Of a stretch of 33,510 bases of DNA, positions 21,510-31,127 are shown in pieces. Positions within the stretch are counted from its first letter, which is position 1, and each line of letters opens with the position of its first letter. A program made the translations under genes and the position numbers. The notes beneath the pieces were generated by a model. The model was given only the letters and a program-made list of their open reading frames with translations. It was not told the DNA's origin and ran no database searches. The stretch covers positions 1-33,510 of the forward strand of contig CAKQGD010000016.1 in the NCBI GenBank assembly GCA_934232845.1. The letters are read 5' to 3'. Source of the stretch: an uncultured Oscillospiraceae bacterium (GTDB lineage Bacteria; Bacillota; Clostridia; Oscillospirales; Ruminococcaceae).

Positions 21510-22400
21510 GTGAAAAAGGAACAGGCATACAAAGAAAAAAAGCATAAGGTCCCCCGCTGGATCCGCAGTCTCTGGCGCAGCAAAACCGGCCTGATCGGAT
21601 TTTTCATCGTATTAATCGTCACGGTCTGCGCCGTGTTCGCACCCTATATCGCGCCTTATTCGCCGAATGAGATGCACCCGATCGACATGCTGAAGCCTCC
21701 CTTCTTTTCCGAGGGCGGCAGCACGCAGTATCTGCTGGGTACCGACAACCTCGGCTATGACATTCTCAGCCGCCTGATCTACGGCGCGCGCGTCTCCCTG
21801 CTGATCGGTGTGCTTTCCGTCGTGGTGGCGGGCTTCATCGGCACGCTGTTCGGCCTTTTGGCCGGATATTACGGCGGCATTCTCGACGCCGTCATCATGC
21901 GTATCACCGACGCGTTTCACTCGATTCCCCGTACGCTGCTTGCGCTTGTCGCCGTCAGTGTGATGAGCGGCGGTCTTGTAACGCTGATTCTCGTCATCGG
22001 CGTCACCGGCTGGATTACATACGCCCGTCTGATCCGCAGCGAGGTGCTCAGCCTTCGCCAGCGTGAGTTTGTCAAGGCGGCCGTGACCATCGGCACGCCG
22101 GACTGGCAGATCATTGTAAAGCACATTCTGCCCAACGTCTTTTCAAGCTTTGTGGTCGTGTCCACACTGGCTGTTGCGGCAAGCATTCTGGCCGAGACGA
22201 GCCTGAGCTTTTTGGGGCTCGGCATCAACCCGCCCGACATCTCGTGGGGCTTTATGCTGAGCACGGGCCGCAACTATCTTTCCACGCACTGGTGGGTTGC
22301 GACGTGGCCGGGCCTTGCGCTGACCATCACGGTGCTTGGCATCATGTTCCTTGGCAACTGGCTGCGCGACTATCTTGACCCGCACAGTCAGGGCCTGTAA
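21510..22400 (+). CDS. Peptide ABC transporter permease, DppC/OppC type
   Basis: The 296-residue partner permease has a basic cytoplasmic N-terminus (KKEQAYKEKKHKVPRW), TM1 TGLIGFFIVLIVTVCAVFAPYIAPYSP, and the DppC hallmark LLGTDNLGYDILSRLIYGARVSL. The coupling loop is LIRSEVLSLRQREFVKAAVTIG, and the C-terminus ends ENWLRDYLDP-like (GNWLRDYLDPHSQGL). The start is GTG behind AAAGGAGG. It lies 16 bases after the DppB stop. Confidence 0.95.
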   Translation: MKKEQAYKEKKHKVPRWIRSLWRSKTGLIGFFIVLIVTVCAVFAPYIAPYSPNEMHPIDMLKPPFFSEGGSTQYLLGTDNLGYDILSRLIYGARVSLLIGVLSVVVAGFIGTLFGLLAGYYGGILDAVIMRITDAFHSIPRTLLALVAVSVMSGGLVTLILVIGVTGWITYARLIRSEVLSLRQREFVKAAVTIGTPDWQIIVKHILPNVFSSFVVVSTLAVAASILAETSLSFLGLGINPPDISWGFMLSTGRNYLSTHWWVATWPGLALTITVLGIMFLGNWLRDYLDPHSQGL

Positions 22401-22415
22401 GAGGAGGGCTGTGTG

Positions 22416-23400
<985 letters not shown>

Positions 23401-23408
<8 letters not shown>

Positions 23409-24414
23409 ATACCTGCTTGAGGTCAACCACCTCGCAAAATACTATAAAATCAAGGGAAAGCGCCTGAGAGACCCCGTGCAGTACCTGCGCGCCGTGGATG
23501 ATGTGAGCTTTAAGCTGAAGCGCGGCGAGGTGCTCGGCGTAGTCGGCGAGTCCGGCTGCGGAAAGTCCACGATGGGCAATACGATTATCCGCCTGCTGGA
23601 GCCGACCCGCGGCGAGGTCCTTTTTGAAGGAAAAGACATCGCCAAAATGAGTGCCCGCGAGCTGAGACAGCACCGCGCGGACATTCAGATGATCTTTCAG
23701 GACCCGTTTTCAAGCTTGGATCCGCGTCTGCATGTGTTCGACATCATTGCCGAACCGCTGCGCGTCCATCATATCGTCTCCGGCAAGGAACTGGAAAACC
23801 GCGTGTTTGAGCTGATGGACGTCGTCGGCCTCGACCGCACGTACGCCAACCGGTATCCGCATGAGTTTTCCGGCGGACAGCGCCAGCGCATCGGCATCGC
23901 CCGCGCGCTTGCCCTGCGTCCCAAGCTGGTGATCTGCGACGAGCCTGTTTCCGCGCTCGACGTATCGATTCAGGCACAGATTCTCAATCTGCTTGAGGAA
24001 TTGAAGGAAAAGCTGCAGCTTACCTATATTTTCATCGCGCACGGGCTGCCGAGCGTCAAGTACATCTCCGACCGGATCGCGGTCATGTATCTGGGCCGCA
24101 TTGTGGAACTGGCCGAGACGGAGGAACTGTTCGCGCATCCGATCCACCCGTATACGCAGGGATTGCTGCAGGCGATTCCGATTCCGGATCCGACCCTGCG
24201 CAAGCCCGACGACGAGCGCCAGATCATGGGCGGCGATATCCCCAATGCGCTCAAGCCGCCGGCGGGCTGCTACTTTCATCCGCGCTGCCCGTTTGCGACA
24301 CCCGAGTGCCGCAATGAAACGCAGGAGGGGCCGCCTGTTCTGCGCGAAGTCAGACCGGGGCATTTTGTCGCGTGCTTCCACGCGGGAAAGACGGGGGCGA
24401 ACCGGCCCGTATGA
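23401..24414 (+). CDS. Peptide ABC transporter ATPase, DppF/OppF type
   Basis: The 337-residue second ATPase has Walker A GESGCGKS, the Q-loop MIFQDPFSSLDPRL, signature FSGGQRQRIGIARAL and Walker B LVICDEPVSALD. The C-terminal cysteine-rich extension is GCYFHPRCPFATPECR. The segment after the H-loop His reads AHGLPSVKYIS where relatives have AHDLSVVRHIS; the His is kept. ATG 23401 follows GAGGTGAATTGC and overlaps the previous stop, so the two ATPases are translationally coupled. Confidence 0.94.
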
Positions 24415-25382
24415 TAAAAAAGTACCTGCCGCTTCTGGCAAATTTCGCCGCGCAGATCATTTTTGGTCTCGGCTATATGTTTACCCAGATGGGAATGCGC
24501 GTCATAGATCAGAATTCCGTAAAGCTTCTGGCTTTTCGCTTTGTGCTCGGCTTTGCCGTGATGAGCCTGCTTGTACTGCTGCGCGTGAAGAAGGTCAATT
24601 ACAAAACGGGGCCGATCTGGCTGATTTTACTGTGCGGCCTGTTTAATCCTTTGATTAGTCAGGTGCTTGAGGTAACCTCCACCTCGTACGCGCCCACCTC
24701 GCAGATTTATATGTACAACAGCCTGCTGCCGATCGTGATGATTTTGGTGTCGGCGGTGATTAACCGGGAATACCCGACGAAAAAGCAGCTCTTTTTTGTC
24801 TGTGTAACCGTCGCGGGCGTTTTTATCGCCCGAATGGCAGACAGTGAGGTCAGCGGCATGACCCCCGTCGGAATGGCGCTGATCATCAGCTGCATCATTG
24901 TGGTGTCGATCAACCGTGCGCTGGTGCGGCGGGCGACGGGCAGCTTCGGCTCGTTTGAGATTGTATATCTGACGACGCTGATGGGCGCGGTGGGCTTTTC
25001 CGCCGTGTCGCTCGGCGGCCACACGGCGGCCGGCGGCAGTGTGCCGTCGTTCTTTGAACCGCTGCTGCACGGCGATTTTGTCGTGTCGATTCTGTACCTG
25101 GGCATCGGCTCTGCGTGTATCGGCTTTTTGCTGATGACATACGCCTCGGCCAACCTGCCCTATGCGGTCTATTCCTCGACCTGTACGCTCAGCACGGTCG
25201 TGGGCATTGTCACCGGCGTGCTGATTCTGCATGAGACGTTTCAGCCGCAGGAGGTCATCGGCACCGCCGTCATTCTTGCGGGCGTCATCGGCGTCAGCTT
25301 TTCGTATGACAAGAACGACACGAGCGGCAATCGCTATCAAAAAAAAGAAAAAGTCCCCGCTGGGCCGGAAAAAGAGGCCTGA
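24411..25382 (+). CDS. EamA/DMT family transporter
   Basis: The 323-residue protein has about ten hydrophobic helices in two EamA repeats (first about residues 5-140, second 150-295), as in exporters of amino acids and metabolites of the drug/metabolite transporter superfamily. It shows FGLGYMFTQMGMRVIDQNSV and, near the end, LSTVVGIVTGVLILHETFQPQEVIGTAVILAGV. The ATG overlaps the DppF stop as ATGA, so it is translated with the importer operon. It may export amino acids produced from imported peptides, but this is inference. The C-terminus is basic and cytoplasmic. Confidence 0.9.
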   Translation: MIKKYLPLLANFAAQIIFGLGYMFTQMGMRVIDQNSVKLLAFRFVLGFAVMSLLVLLRVKKVNYKTGPIWLILLCGLFNPLISQVLEVTSTSYAPTSQIYMYNSLLPIVMILVSAVINREYPTKKQLFFVCVTVAGVFIARMADSEVSGMTPVGMALIISCIIVVSINRALVRRATGSFGSFEIVYLTTLMGAVGFSAVSLGGHTAAGGSVPSFFEPLLHGDFVVSILYLGIGSACIGFLLMTYASANLPYAVYSSTCTLSTVVGIVTGVLILHETFQPQEVIGTAVILAGVIGVSFSYDKNDTSGNRYQKKEKVPAGPEKEA

Positions 25383-25392
25383 TTACAAAAAC

Positions 25393-25424
25393 GCGCTTTC
25401 CGTACATCGGAAGGCGCATTTTTT
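25393..25424 (+). terminator. Terminator of the peptide transporter operon
   Basis: A 10-bp stem, GCGCTTTCCG (25393-25402) with CGGAAGGCGC (25408-25417), a 5-base loop and a T-rich tail, follows the EamA stop by about 10 bases. Confidence 0.85.
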
Positions 25425-25460
25425 CTTGAGAAAAAGACAGTCGCGCGCGGCGCGGTTTTC

Positions 25461-25469
25461 TGGTATACT
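25461..25469 (+). promoter_or_regulatory. Extended -10 promoter
   Basis: TGGTATACT (25461-25469) is a TG-extended -10 element upstream of the gene at 25508. No recognisable -35 lies 17 bases before. Confidence 0.5.
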
Positions 25470-25507
25470 GGTAGCTGTGAAATTATTTTCGCAGGAAAGC
25501 GAGGTTC

Positions 25508-27115
25508 ATGCCGCAAATGAAGGAACGACCCATTTTACAGAATAAGTGTTATCTTTATCTGACGGAATTTTTTTCGGGTGTATCGGTTATGGCGGTTGAG
25601 CTCGGCGCAAGCCGCCTGCTGGCGCCGTATTTCAGCTCGTCGCAGATCGTCTGGACGATTATCATCGGCACGATTATGATCGCGATGGCGCTGGGCAATC
25701 TTTGGGGCGGACGTGCCGCCGACAAAAACCCCGATCCCGATCGGCTGTATGCGAGACTTTTGCTGGCCGCCGTCTGGATCGCGGCCATCCCCGTGCTGGG
25801 AAAATACGTCATCGCTGCGATTTCCGGCGCGCTGATTCTTACGATCAGCACAAACCTGCTGATTACGGCGGCGTTTCTGTCGTGCATGGCGGTATTTGTG
25901 TTTCCGCTGTTTTTACTGGGAACGGTCACACCGTCGCTGGCGAAATACACGGTGGACAGTCTCGACGACAGCGGGCGCACGGTCGGCGGGCTCAACGCCG
26001 CCAATACGATCGGCAGTATTCTGGGCACCTTTGTGCCGACGTTCGTGACGATTCCCGCCGTGGGCACCGCGGCGACGTTTTTGATTTTTTCCGGCGTGCT
26101 GCTCGTTCTTTCGCTGGTCTATTTTTTGAGTGCGGGGGCAAGAAAAAAGACATGCGCGGCCGCTGCGGCACTCTTTTTCGTGTGCAGCCTGCTGGGGCAT
26201 ATGGGCGGCTTTGCCTTTTGGCAGAACGACCTCACCTACGAGAGCGAGTCGGTCTACAATTACTTACAGGTGTGGGAGGATGACGAGCGCGTCGTACTTT
26301 CCACAAACGTGCTGTTCGGCACGCAGTCGGTTAAGATGAAGGACGACGGTCTGACCGGTATGTACTACGACTATGCGCTTGCGGCGCCCGTCATGGCGGC
26401 TGCCGCGCAGAAGGACGCCCCGCGTATCCTTATTCTCGGCAACGGTACAGGCACCTACGCTAAGCAGTGCACGCGGTATTTTCCCGGCGCCGTGATCGAA
26501 GGCGTCGAGATTGACGAGGCAATCACCGAGCTTGCGTATGAGTACTTTGAGATGCCCCAAACGGTCTCGGTCAGCACCTATGACGGACGCGCCTATCTGC
26601 AGGCGGCCGACGGCAAATACGATGTGATTCTGGTTGACGCATATCAGGACATCACGATTCCGTTTCAGATGTCCACGGTGGAATTCTTCACCGAGGTCAA
26701 GGCGCGTTTGGCCGAGGGCGGCGTGCTGGCGGTCAATATGAACATGCACTCCGATGGGGAAGGCAGCATCAACGAGGCGCTGACCGATACGATCGCCTCC
26801 GTGTTCGGCTGCGTCTGTACGGCGGATGTAAAAAACCAGACAAACCGCGAACTGTTTGCGGCGGATTTTGACCTGACCGCGGCGCTTGCAAAACACCTGC
26901 CCGATGTGGAGGACGAGGAACTTTCCGCCATGATGGAGACGGTCGCCGGCGTTCTGACGCCCCGCGAAGGGGGAAACCACATTCTTACCGACGACAAAGC
27001 GCCGGTCGAGGTGCTCGGTATGCGCATGATCGACACGCTGGTGCAGGGAGAGGTGGGCTACTACCGCGACATTTTCCGCGAGGGCGGGCTTTCGGCGCTG
27101 GTCGGCGCAATCTGA
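25508..27115 (+). CDS. Membrane-fused spermidine synthase-like protein
   Basis: The 535-residue protein has six to seven membrane helices in its first ~220 residues (YLTEFFSGVSVMAVELGASRLLAPYF, LFLLGTVTPSLAKY, GSILGTFVPTFV). A cytoplasmic spermidine-synthase/methyltransferase fold follows: ILILGNGTGTYAKQ as the nucleotide loop, EGVEIDEAITELA, and DVILVDAYQD with the catalytic-type Asp. This architecture is the fused MFS/spermidine synthase family, whose real activity is often untested. The glycine motif GNGTG replaces the GGGDG of true SpeE, so polyamine synthesis is uncertain. GCGAGG precedes the ATG. The next gene starts 17 bases downstream, suggesting one transcript. Confidence 0.88.
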   Translation: MPQMKERPILQNKCYLYLTEFFSGVSVMAVELGASRLLAPYFSSSQIVWTIIIGTIMIAMALGNLWGGRAADKNPDPDRLYARLLLAAVWIAAIPVLGKYVIAAISGALILTISTNLLITAAFLSCMAVFVFPLFLLGTVTPSLAKYTVDSLDDSGRTVGGLNAANTIGSILGTFVPTFVTIPAVGTAATFLIFSGVLLVLSLVYFLSAGARKKTCAAAAALFFVCSLLGHMGGFAFWQNDLTYESESVYNYLQVWEDDERVVLSTNVLFGTQSVKMKDDGLTGMYYDYALAAPVMAAAAQKDAPRILILGNGTGTYAKQCTRYFPGAVIEGVEIDEAITELAYEYFEMPQTVSVSTYDGRAYLQAADGKYDVILVDAYQDITIPFQMSTVEFFTEVKARLAEGGVLAVNMNMHSDGEGSINEALTDTIASVFGCVCTADVKNQTNRELFAADFDLTAALAKHLPDVEDEELSAMMETVAGVLTPREGGNHILTDDKAPVEVLGMRMIDTLVQGEVGYYRDIFREGGLSALVGAI

Positions 27116-27131
27116 CGAAGGAGGAATCCGC

Positions 27132-27983
27132 TTGACGCAGACAGAACGCAGACAGCAGATTGAACGCAGCCTGCATACGGAATTTTCCAAATGTATTTGG
27201 AGCCGCTTCGTCGGCTCCATTCAGCAATACAAGCTTTTATCGCCGGGCGACCGCGTGTGCGTGTGCATTTCCGGCGGCAAGGATTCGATGCTGCTGGCCA
27301 AGTGCATGCAGCACCTGCACCGGGTGAGCGATTTTCCCTTCGAGCTGAAATTTCTTGTAATGAATCCCGGCTACCGGGAGGAAAATCGCCGCCTGATTGA
27401 GGAGAATCTCTCGCTGCTCGGCATTGAGGCCGAGATCTTTGAGAACCGCTTGTTCGACGCGGCCTACGAGATCAGCCGCAAAAACCCGTGCTATATGTGT
27501 TCGCGGATGCGCCGCGGCAACCTGTATGCACACGCGCGGGAAATCGGATGCAACAAAATCGCACTGGGGCATCATTTTGATGATATGATCGAGACGGTGC
27601 TGATCAGTATCCTTTACGGTTCGCAGGTGCGCACCATGATGCCGAAGCTGCACAGCGATCACTTCCCGGGGATGGAGGTCATCCGCCCGCTCTATCTGGT
27701 GCGCGAGGCCGATATTATCCGCTGGAAAGAGAAAAACGACCTGACCTTTCTGCAGTGCGCCTGCCGCATGACGGAGGAAAGCGCCCAAGGGGCCCGTGAT
27801 TCTAAGCGGGCGGAGGTCAAAGCGCTGATCGCCGAGCTGAGGCGAAAAAATCCCCAGATCGATATCAATATTTTCAGAAGCATGCATAACGTAAAGCTCG
27901 GCGCCGTCGTGGAGTACACAACTCCCGACGGGGTGCAGCACAGCTTTTTGGACGACTACGACGCACAGGGAGGAACAAAATGA
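27132..27983 (+). CDS. TtcA-like PP-loop tRNA thiolation protein
   Basis: The 283-residue adenine-nucleotide alpha-hydrolase has the PP-loop SGGKDS (residues 47-52), CxxC at Cys120/Cys123 (NPCYMCSRMRRG), GHHFDDMIET and a third cysteine area LQCACRM (Cys209, Cys211). This layout is that of TtcA, which makes 2-thiocytidine at tRNA position 32 with a 4Fe-4S cluster held by three cysteines. The start is TTG behind GAAGGAGG. It overlaps the HAD gene by four bases (ATGA). The exact tRNA target could differ in this clade. Confidence 0.88.
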   Translation: MTQTERRQQIERSLHTEFSKCIWSRFVGSIQQYKLLSPGDRVCVCISGGKDSMLLAKCMQHLHRVSDFPFELKFLVMNPGYREENRRLIEENLSLLGIEAEIFENRLFDAAYEISRKNPCYMCSRMRRGNLYAHAREIGCNKIALGHHFDDMIETVLISILYGSQVRTMMPKLHSDHFPGMEVIRPLYLVREADIIRWKEKNDLTFLQCACRMTEESAQGARDSKRAEVKALIAELRRKNPQIDINIFRSMHNVKLGAVVEYTTPDGVQHSFLDDYDAQGGTK

Positions 27984-28645
27984 AATACCGCTGTCTTGTT
28001 CTCGATCATGACGATACCGTCGTTAAGAGCACACCGGAGATCCACTACCCCTCGTTTGTAGAGATCATGCGGGCGCTGCGGTCCGAAGAACCGATTCCCA
28101 CGCTGCAGGAGTTTATGGAATTTTGCTCCGAGCCGGGATATTTTGCCCACTGCCGCGACGTGATCCGCTTTACCCCACAGGAAAGCGTCGTGCAGGATCA
28201 GATGTGGCACGACTATGTGGCGTCGCATATTCCGGACGTGTACGAGGGCTTCCCCGAGCTGCTGCGCGATTACACGGCGGCGGGCGGCACCGTCTGCGTC
28301 TGCACCCATTCGGAGGAAAAAATCGTCCTGCGCGACTACGAGGCACAGAACCTGCCGCGTCCGGCGCTGGTCTTTGGGGCGGAATTGGGAGAAGACCGCC
28401 GAAAGCCGAATCCGTGGCCGCTTTTCGAGATTCGCCGCAGGCTTAAAATTCCCTTTGAAGAGACGGCGATGGTCGACGATCTGATGACGGGACTTTCTAT
28501 GGCCAAGAACTGCGGTGTGATGGCCGTCGCGGCGGGCTGGTCACATATTTCGCCCAAGATCGCAGACCGTGTGCGCAGAAGCTGCGACGTTTATTGCAAA
28601 ACGGTGGAAGAGCTTCGAACCCTGCTGCTGAAAGAAAAGGAATGA
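27980..28645 (+). CDS. HAD family hydrolase
   Basis: The 221-residue phosphatase-like protein has motif I LVLDHDDTVV (nucleophile Asp9, acid Asp11), the motif II region VCVCTHSEEK, the motif III lysine near EDRRKPNPWP, and motif IV MVDDLMTGLSMAKNCG. The helical cap between residues 15 and 90 places it with the phosphoglycolate phosphatase-type subgroup. GGGAGG precedes the ATG. It is translationally coupled with the TtcA-like gene. Substrate unknown. Confidence 0.9.
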   Translation: MKYRCLVLDHDDTVVKSTPEIHYPSFVEIMRALRSEEPIPTLQEFMEFCSEPGYFAHCRDVIRFTPQESVVQDQMWHDYVASHIPDVYEGFPELLRDYTAAGGTVCVCTHSEEKIVLRDYEAQNLPRPALVFGAELGEDRRKPNPWPLFEIRRRLKIPFEETAMVDDLMTGLSMAKNCGVMAVAAGWSHISPKIADRVRRSCDVYCKTVEELRTLLLKEKE

Positions 28646-29150
28646 CGGCGAAGAAAAGCCCCGTCTCCTTAAAACAAGCCGAAGCTGAAAGGCGAAACAA
28701 CAAGGTGCTTTCGGTGAAATTTTCCTAAAGCGTATCCTTTGCCTGTGCAGAAGGCGGATGAGATCATCTGCGGACTATGACGCAGACAGCCTGACACGGC
28801 AGCTTGAAAGGGAGACGGATTACAGAACGTTTTTGACGAATCCCCGGATTCATCCGAACCGTGAAAAAAGAAAAGGAACGGTGTGCGGCGTTCGGGCAAA
28901 GGCCGCCGAGAATCCTCTGATGAGGCGAACCGGAGCTTTGCATCCATGGATCGACGAGTCGGCAAAGGGCGGTACAATGAAAAATTCTGCGGGTGCAGCT
29001 GCCCGTCGATTTCTGCTGTGCGGGCGGTTCTTCCACAGAGCCGCCTGCATCATTTTTTTGCCGACGCCGCTTTGGAGCGGGAGGATAAAAAGTGCCGCTG
29101 CGATCAATACAGAAACGGCAGGTACAGAGAATTTTAAACCGACAAAATAC
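28646..29150. other. Gene-poor stretch
   Basis: About 500 bases without a credible gene; open frames here lack ribosome sites and have Arg/Pro/Ser-rich, shadow-like composition. AAAAGCCCCGTCTCCTT (28654-28670) repeats one arm of the terminator at 33127-33161 but lacks an adjacent partner. A near-complement AAAGGGAGACGG lies about 140 bases on (28807-28818). It may be a decayed gene or an unknown RNA. Confidence 0.4.
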
Positions 29151-29181
29151 GGCCCCGCGCCGAAAAAACGGTGCGGGGGCC
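29145..29181 (-). terminator. Terminator of luxS
   Basis: GGCCCCGCGCCG (29151-29162) pairs with CGGTGCGGGGGCC (29169-29181), with a 6-base loop and one bulge. On the minus strand it lies just after the luxS stop at 29203, followed by GTATTTT. Confidence 0.65.
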
Positions 29182-29202
29182 GGCGATTCTGTTTTTTAAA
29201 AG

Positions 29203-29667
29203 TTACGCTTGCGGATAGGCGAGATTTTCGGGCGTCCAGCTTTCGATTGCGCGGCAGTAGGCTTTCGCCTCGCGCTTGGCGCCGGGCAGGTTGTGAAAGA
29301 GATAGTTGCCGCATTCCTGCCGGGCCGAGCCGGGAATCGTTCCCTCAAAGTCCCGGACAAAGCAAAAACAGCGCCGGATCTCCGCGATTGCCTCGGCGCG
29401 GGGCACACCGTCGAGAATGAGATAAAAGCCCGTCAGGCAGCCCATCGGCCCAAAGTAGACAACACGCTCGGCGAGAGGGCCGTTTCTGAAAAAGGTCGCG
29501 GCCAGATGCTCGATCGTGTGCGCCGCAGCGGGATCAAGATAGTCGCCCGCGTTCGGCGTTTTCAGACGGAGGTCGTAGGTCTCGAGCGTGCCGCGGTCGA
29601 TGCGGGAAAGATAGACGCCGGGCGTCAGAACATCGTGGTTTACCTGAAAGCTTGCGATTTTTTCCAT
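29203..29667 (-). CDS. luxS: S-ribosylhomocysteine lyase LuxS
   Basis: The 154-residue enzyme cleaves S-ribosylhomocysteine to homocysteine and the precursor of autoinducer-2 in the activated methyl cycle. The metal ligands His50 and His54 (HTIEHLAATFFRN) and Cys119 (ARQECGNYLFHNL), and catalytic Cys77 in GPMGCLTGFYL, are all present; N-terminal VNHDVLTPGVY also matches. Length is typical. ATG 29667 was chosen because AAGGAGAAGCCG precedes it; the frame continues 30 codons upstream without a ribosome site. Transcribed alone; no pfs (mtnN) gene nearby. Confidence 0.96.
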   Translation of the reverse strand: MEKIASFQVNHDVLTPGVYLSRIDRGTLETYDLRLKTPNAGDYLDPAAAHTIEHLAATFFRNGPLAERVVYFGPMGCLTGFYLILDGVPRAEAIAEIRRCFCFVRDFEGTIPGSARQECGNYLFHNLPGAKREAKAYCRAIESWTPENLAYPQA

Positions 29668-29733
29668 CGGCTTCTCCTTACATATTTTGAGCGGCGGATT
29701 CCTATACATAGAAACGAAAGCGTGGTGATCCGT

Positions 29734-29997
29734 ATGGCTTCGCAGACAAATTCCCAAAGCGGGAGCAGCGCGTCGGATTCCTCCGGCAGCTGCGGCCAGA
29801 AACGGATCGCGGCGCAGCCGCAGGATGTGGTTCTTGCGGCAACGACGCTGGCGCTGACGCTCTCAAAAGGCCGCAACCGTTATGAGATCGAGACGCTGAT
29901 CAATCTGCTGGCTCTGACAAACAATACTCTGCAGGCAATTTTGGCGCAGATTTTAATCAATAACCGCTATACGGACGATCTGGAAATCGAGATCTGA
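29734..29997 (+). CDS. Small protein of unknown function, 87 residues
   Basis: The protein begins with a Ser/Gln/Gly-rich segment of about 25 residues and continues as a helical, leucine-rich stretch: VVLAATTLALTLSKGRNRYEIETLINLLALTNNTLQAILAQ, ending DDLEIEI. The pattern of a small hydrophobic helix, KG, then ELETLINLL resembles short clostridial proteins of unknown function, but I cannot name a family. The ATG is preceded by GTGGTGA, a weak site; GTG codons at 29722 and 29725 are alternatives. It diverges from luxS. The amphipathic composition supports a real gene. Confidence 0.62.
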   Translation: MASQTNSQSGSSASDSSGSCGQKRIAAQPQDVVLAATTLALTLSKGRNRYEIETLINLLALTNNTLQAILAQILINNRYTDDLEIEI

Positions 29998-30003
29998 TAA
30001 AAG

Positions 30004-30756
30004 TTATTCTTCGGCGGGAGGGTCTTCCTGTTCCTTCGGCGGAGCGGAGGCCTCTTCGTGAGGAGCTTCGGCATTCTGAGCGGGCGGCGGCGTCACGATG
30101 GGCTCTTTTGCGGCGGGCGCAGGAGGCGGTGTCACAATGGGAGCACAAGCGGACGCTGCCTGAGAAGCGGGCGAAGCACGGCGGGCCATGACGCTCGCAG
30201 GGATGTTCTTGTGAATGGAAAGCAAAAAGATCGGCTGCAGAAACGGCATCAGCGCGGCGAAAATCAGCATGCCCACCCAGTGACGGGAATAGTCGCGGTA
30301 AATCTCCGACAGGGCGAACAGCGTGACAATACCGCTGACAAAATGAAGAAATGCGGCGGGGATTGTTACCCACGCGAGAGAATCCGAGAGCAGCACGCAT
30401 AGCGTGGAGGCAGCGGGAATCAGCGCAAAAACCGTCATCGCGGTGCCGTAAAAGGCACGCGAACCGGTGCGCTCCTGATGGATGTCGCTGGCCACACGGC
30501 CGAGCATGCCCCACCGCACGAGAGGAATCCATGCAAGAAACGCGCCGGAAAAGCCGCGGCGGTCGGCCATGGTATAAATACTCAGCGAGGTAAACACATA
30601 AAATACGAGATAGAGAATGACGCCGATCACACCGACTACGAGTCCGATCTGCATGAACAGGAGCATGAATTCTTCCATATATCGCTCAAACTGTTCCAAT
30701 TCGGGGCCGGAAAAACCGTAGATAAAATCATTATAGGAGTAAGGGTAATAAGTCAT
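30004..30756 (-). CDS. Membrane protein with proline-rich cytoplasmic tail
   Basis: The 250-residue protein has a Tyr-rich N-terminus, about five membrane helices (LLFMQIGLVVGVIGVILYLVFYVF, GTAMTVFALIPAASTLCVLL, IPAAFLHFVSGIVTLFAL, VGMLIFAALMPFLQPIFLL) and a ~65-residue Pro/Ala/Glu tail. PIVTPPPA occurs twice in this tail, from a DNA duplication of about 39 bases. GGGAGGGAG precedes the ATG. It has an excellent promoter about 150 bases upstream. I do not recognise a functional family. Stop codons of this and the preceding small gene are six bases apart. Confidence 0.82.
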   Translation of the reverse strand: MTYYPYSYNDFIYGFSGPELEQFERYMEEFMLLFMQIGLVVGVIGVILYLVFYVFTSLSIYTMADRRGFSGAFLAWIPLVRWGMLGRVASDIHQERTGSRAFYGTAMTVFALIPAASTLCVLLSDSLAWVTIPAAFLHFVSGIVTLFALSEIYRDYSRHWVGMLIFAALMPFLQPIFLLSIHKNIPASVMARRASPASQAASACAPIVTPPPAPAAKEPIVTPPPAQNAEAPHEEASAPPKEQEDPPAEE

Positions 30757-30915
30757 AAGGATCTCCCTCCCTAAAAAATCTCCGGGGTTTTCGATGAAAA
30801 AACGGGATGTGCCGAAAACGAGAGAAATGGCGGCCGTGTACGGAGCGGTTCTGAAAAGACGGCGGCGGATGAGAAGAAAAAAGAACGCTGCTCCCTTTGC
30901 GGCTCTTTCGCGGTT

Positions 30916-30944
30916 ATTATATCACTTTTTTCCCGCTGTTTCAA
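30916..30944 (-). promoter_or_regulatory. Promoter of the proline-tail membrane protein
   Basis: On the minus strand: TTGAAA (30944-30939), 17 bases, perfect TATAAT (30921-30916). The leader is about 150 bases. The rest of 30757-31127 holds no gene that I can support. Confidence 0.75.
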
Positions 30945-31127
30945 CAAAAAGCGGCGTATCATTCAGACGGCGAAATGCATACGATAAAAAGAAAGAGGGC
31001 GGTACGTTTCGCAGGACAAATCCGCCCGCCGGCTGTTTTCGCGGATACGGACGCTTTCGGCCGTCTGCGCGGCACAGAGCCGGCCATAAAAAATCCGGGG
31101 AACATAACCCCCGAAAGGAGCGTTTTT

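Noticed and set aside
20510..21622. Minus-strand frame of 370 codons opposite the permease
   Set aside because: Composition is Arg/His/Gln-rich, with no ribosome site and no domain; shadow of DppB.
28758..29420. Plus-strand frame of 220 codons in the gap before luxS
   Set aside because: No ribosome site, odd composition, and it runs antisense into luxS.
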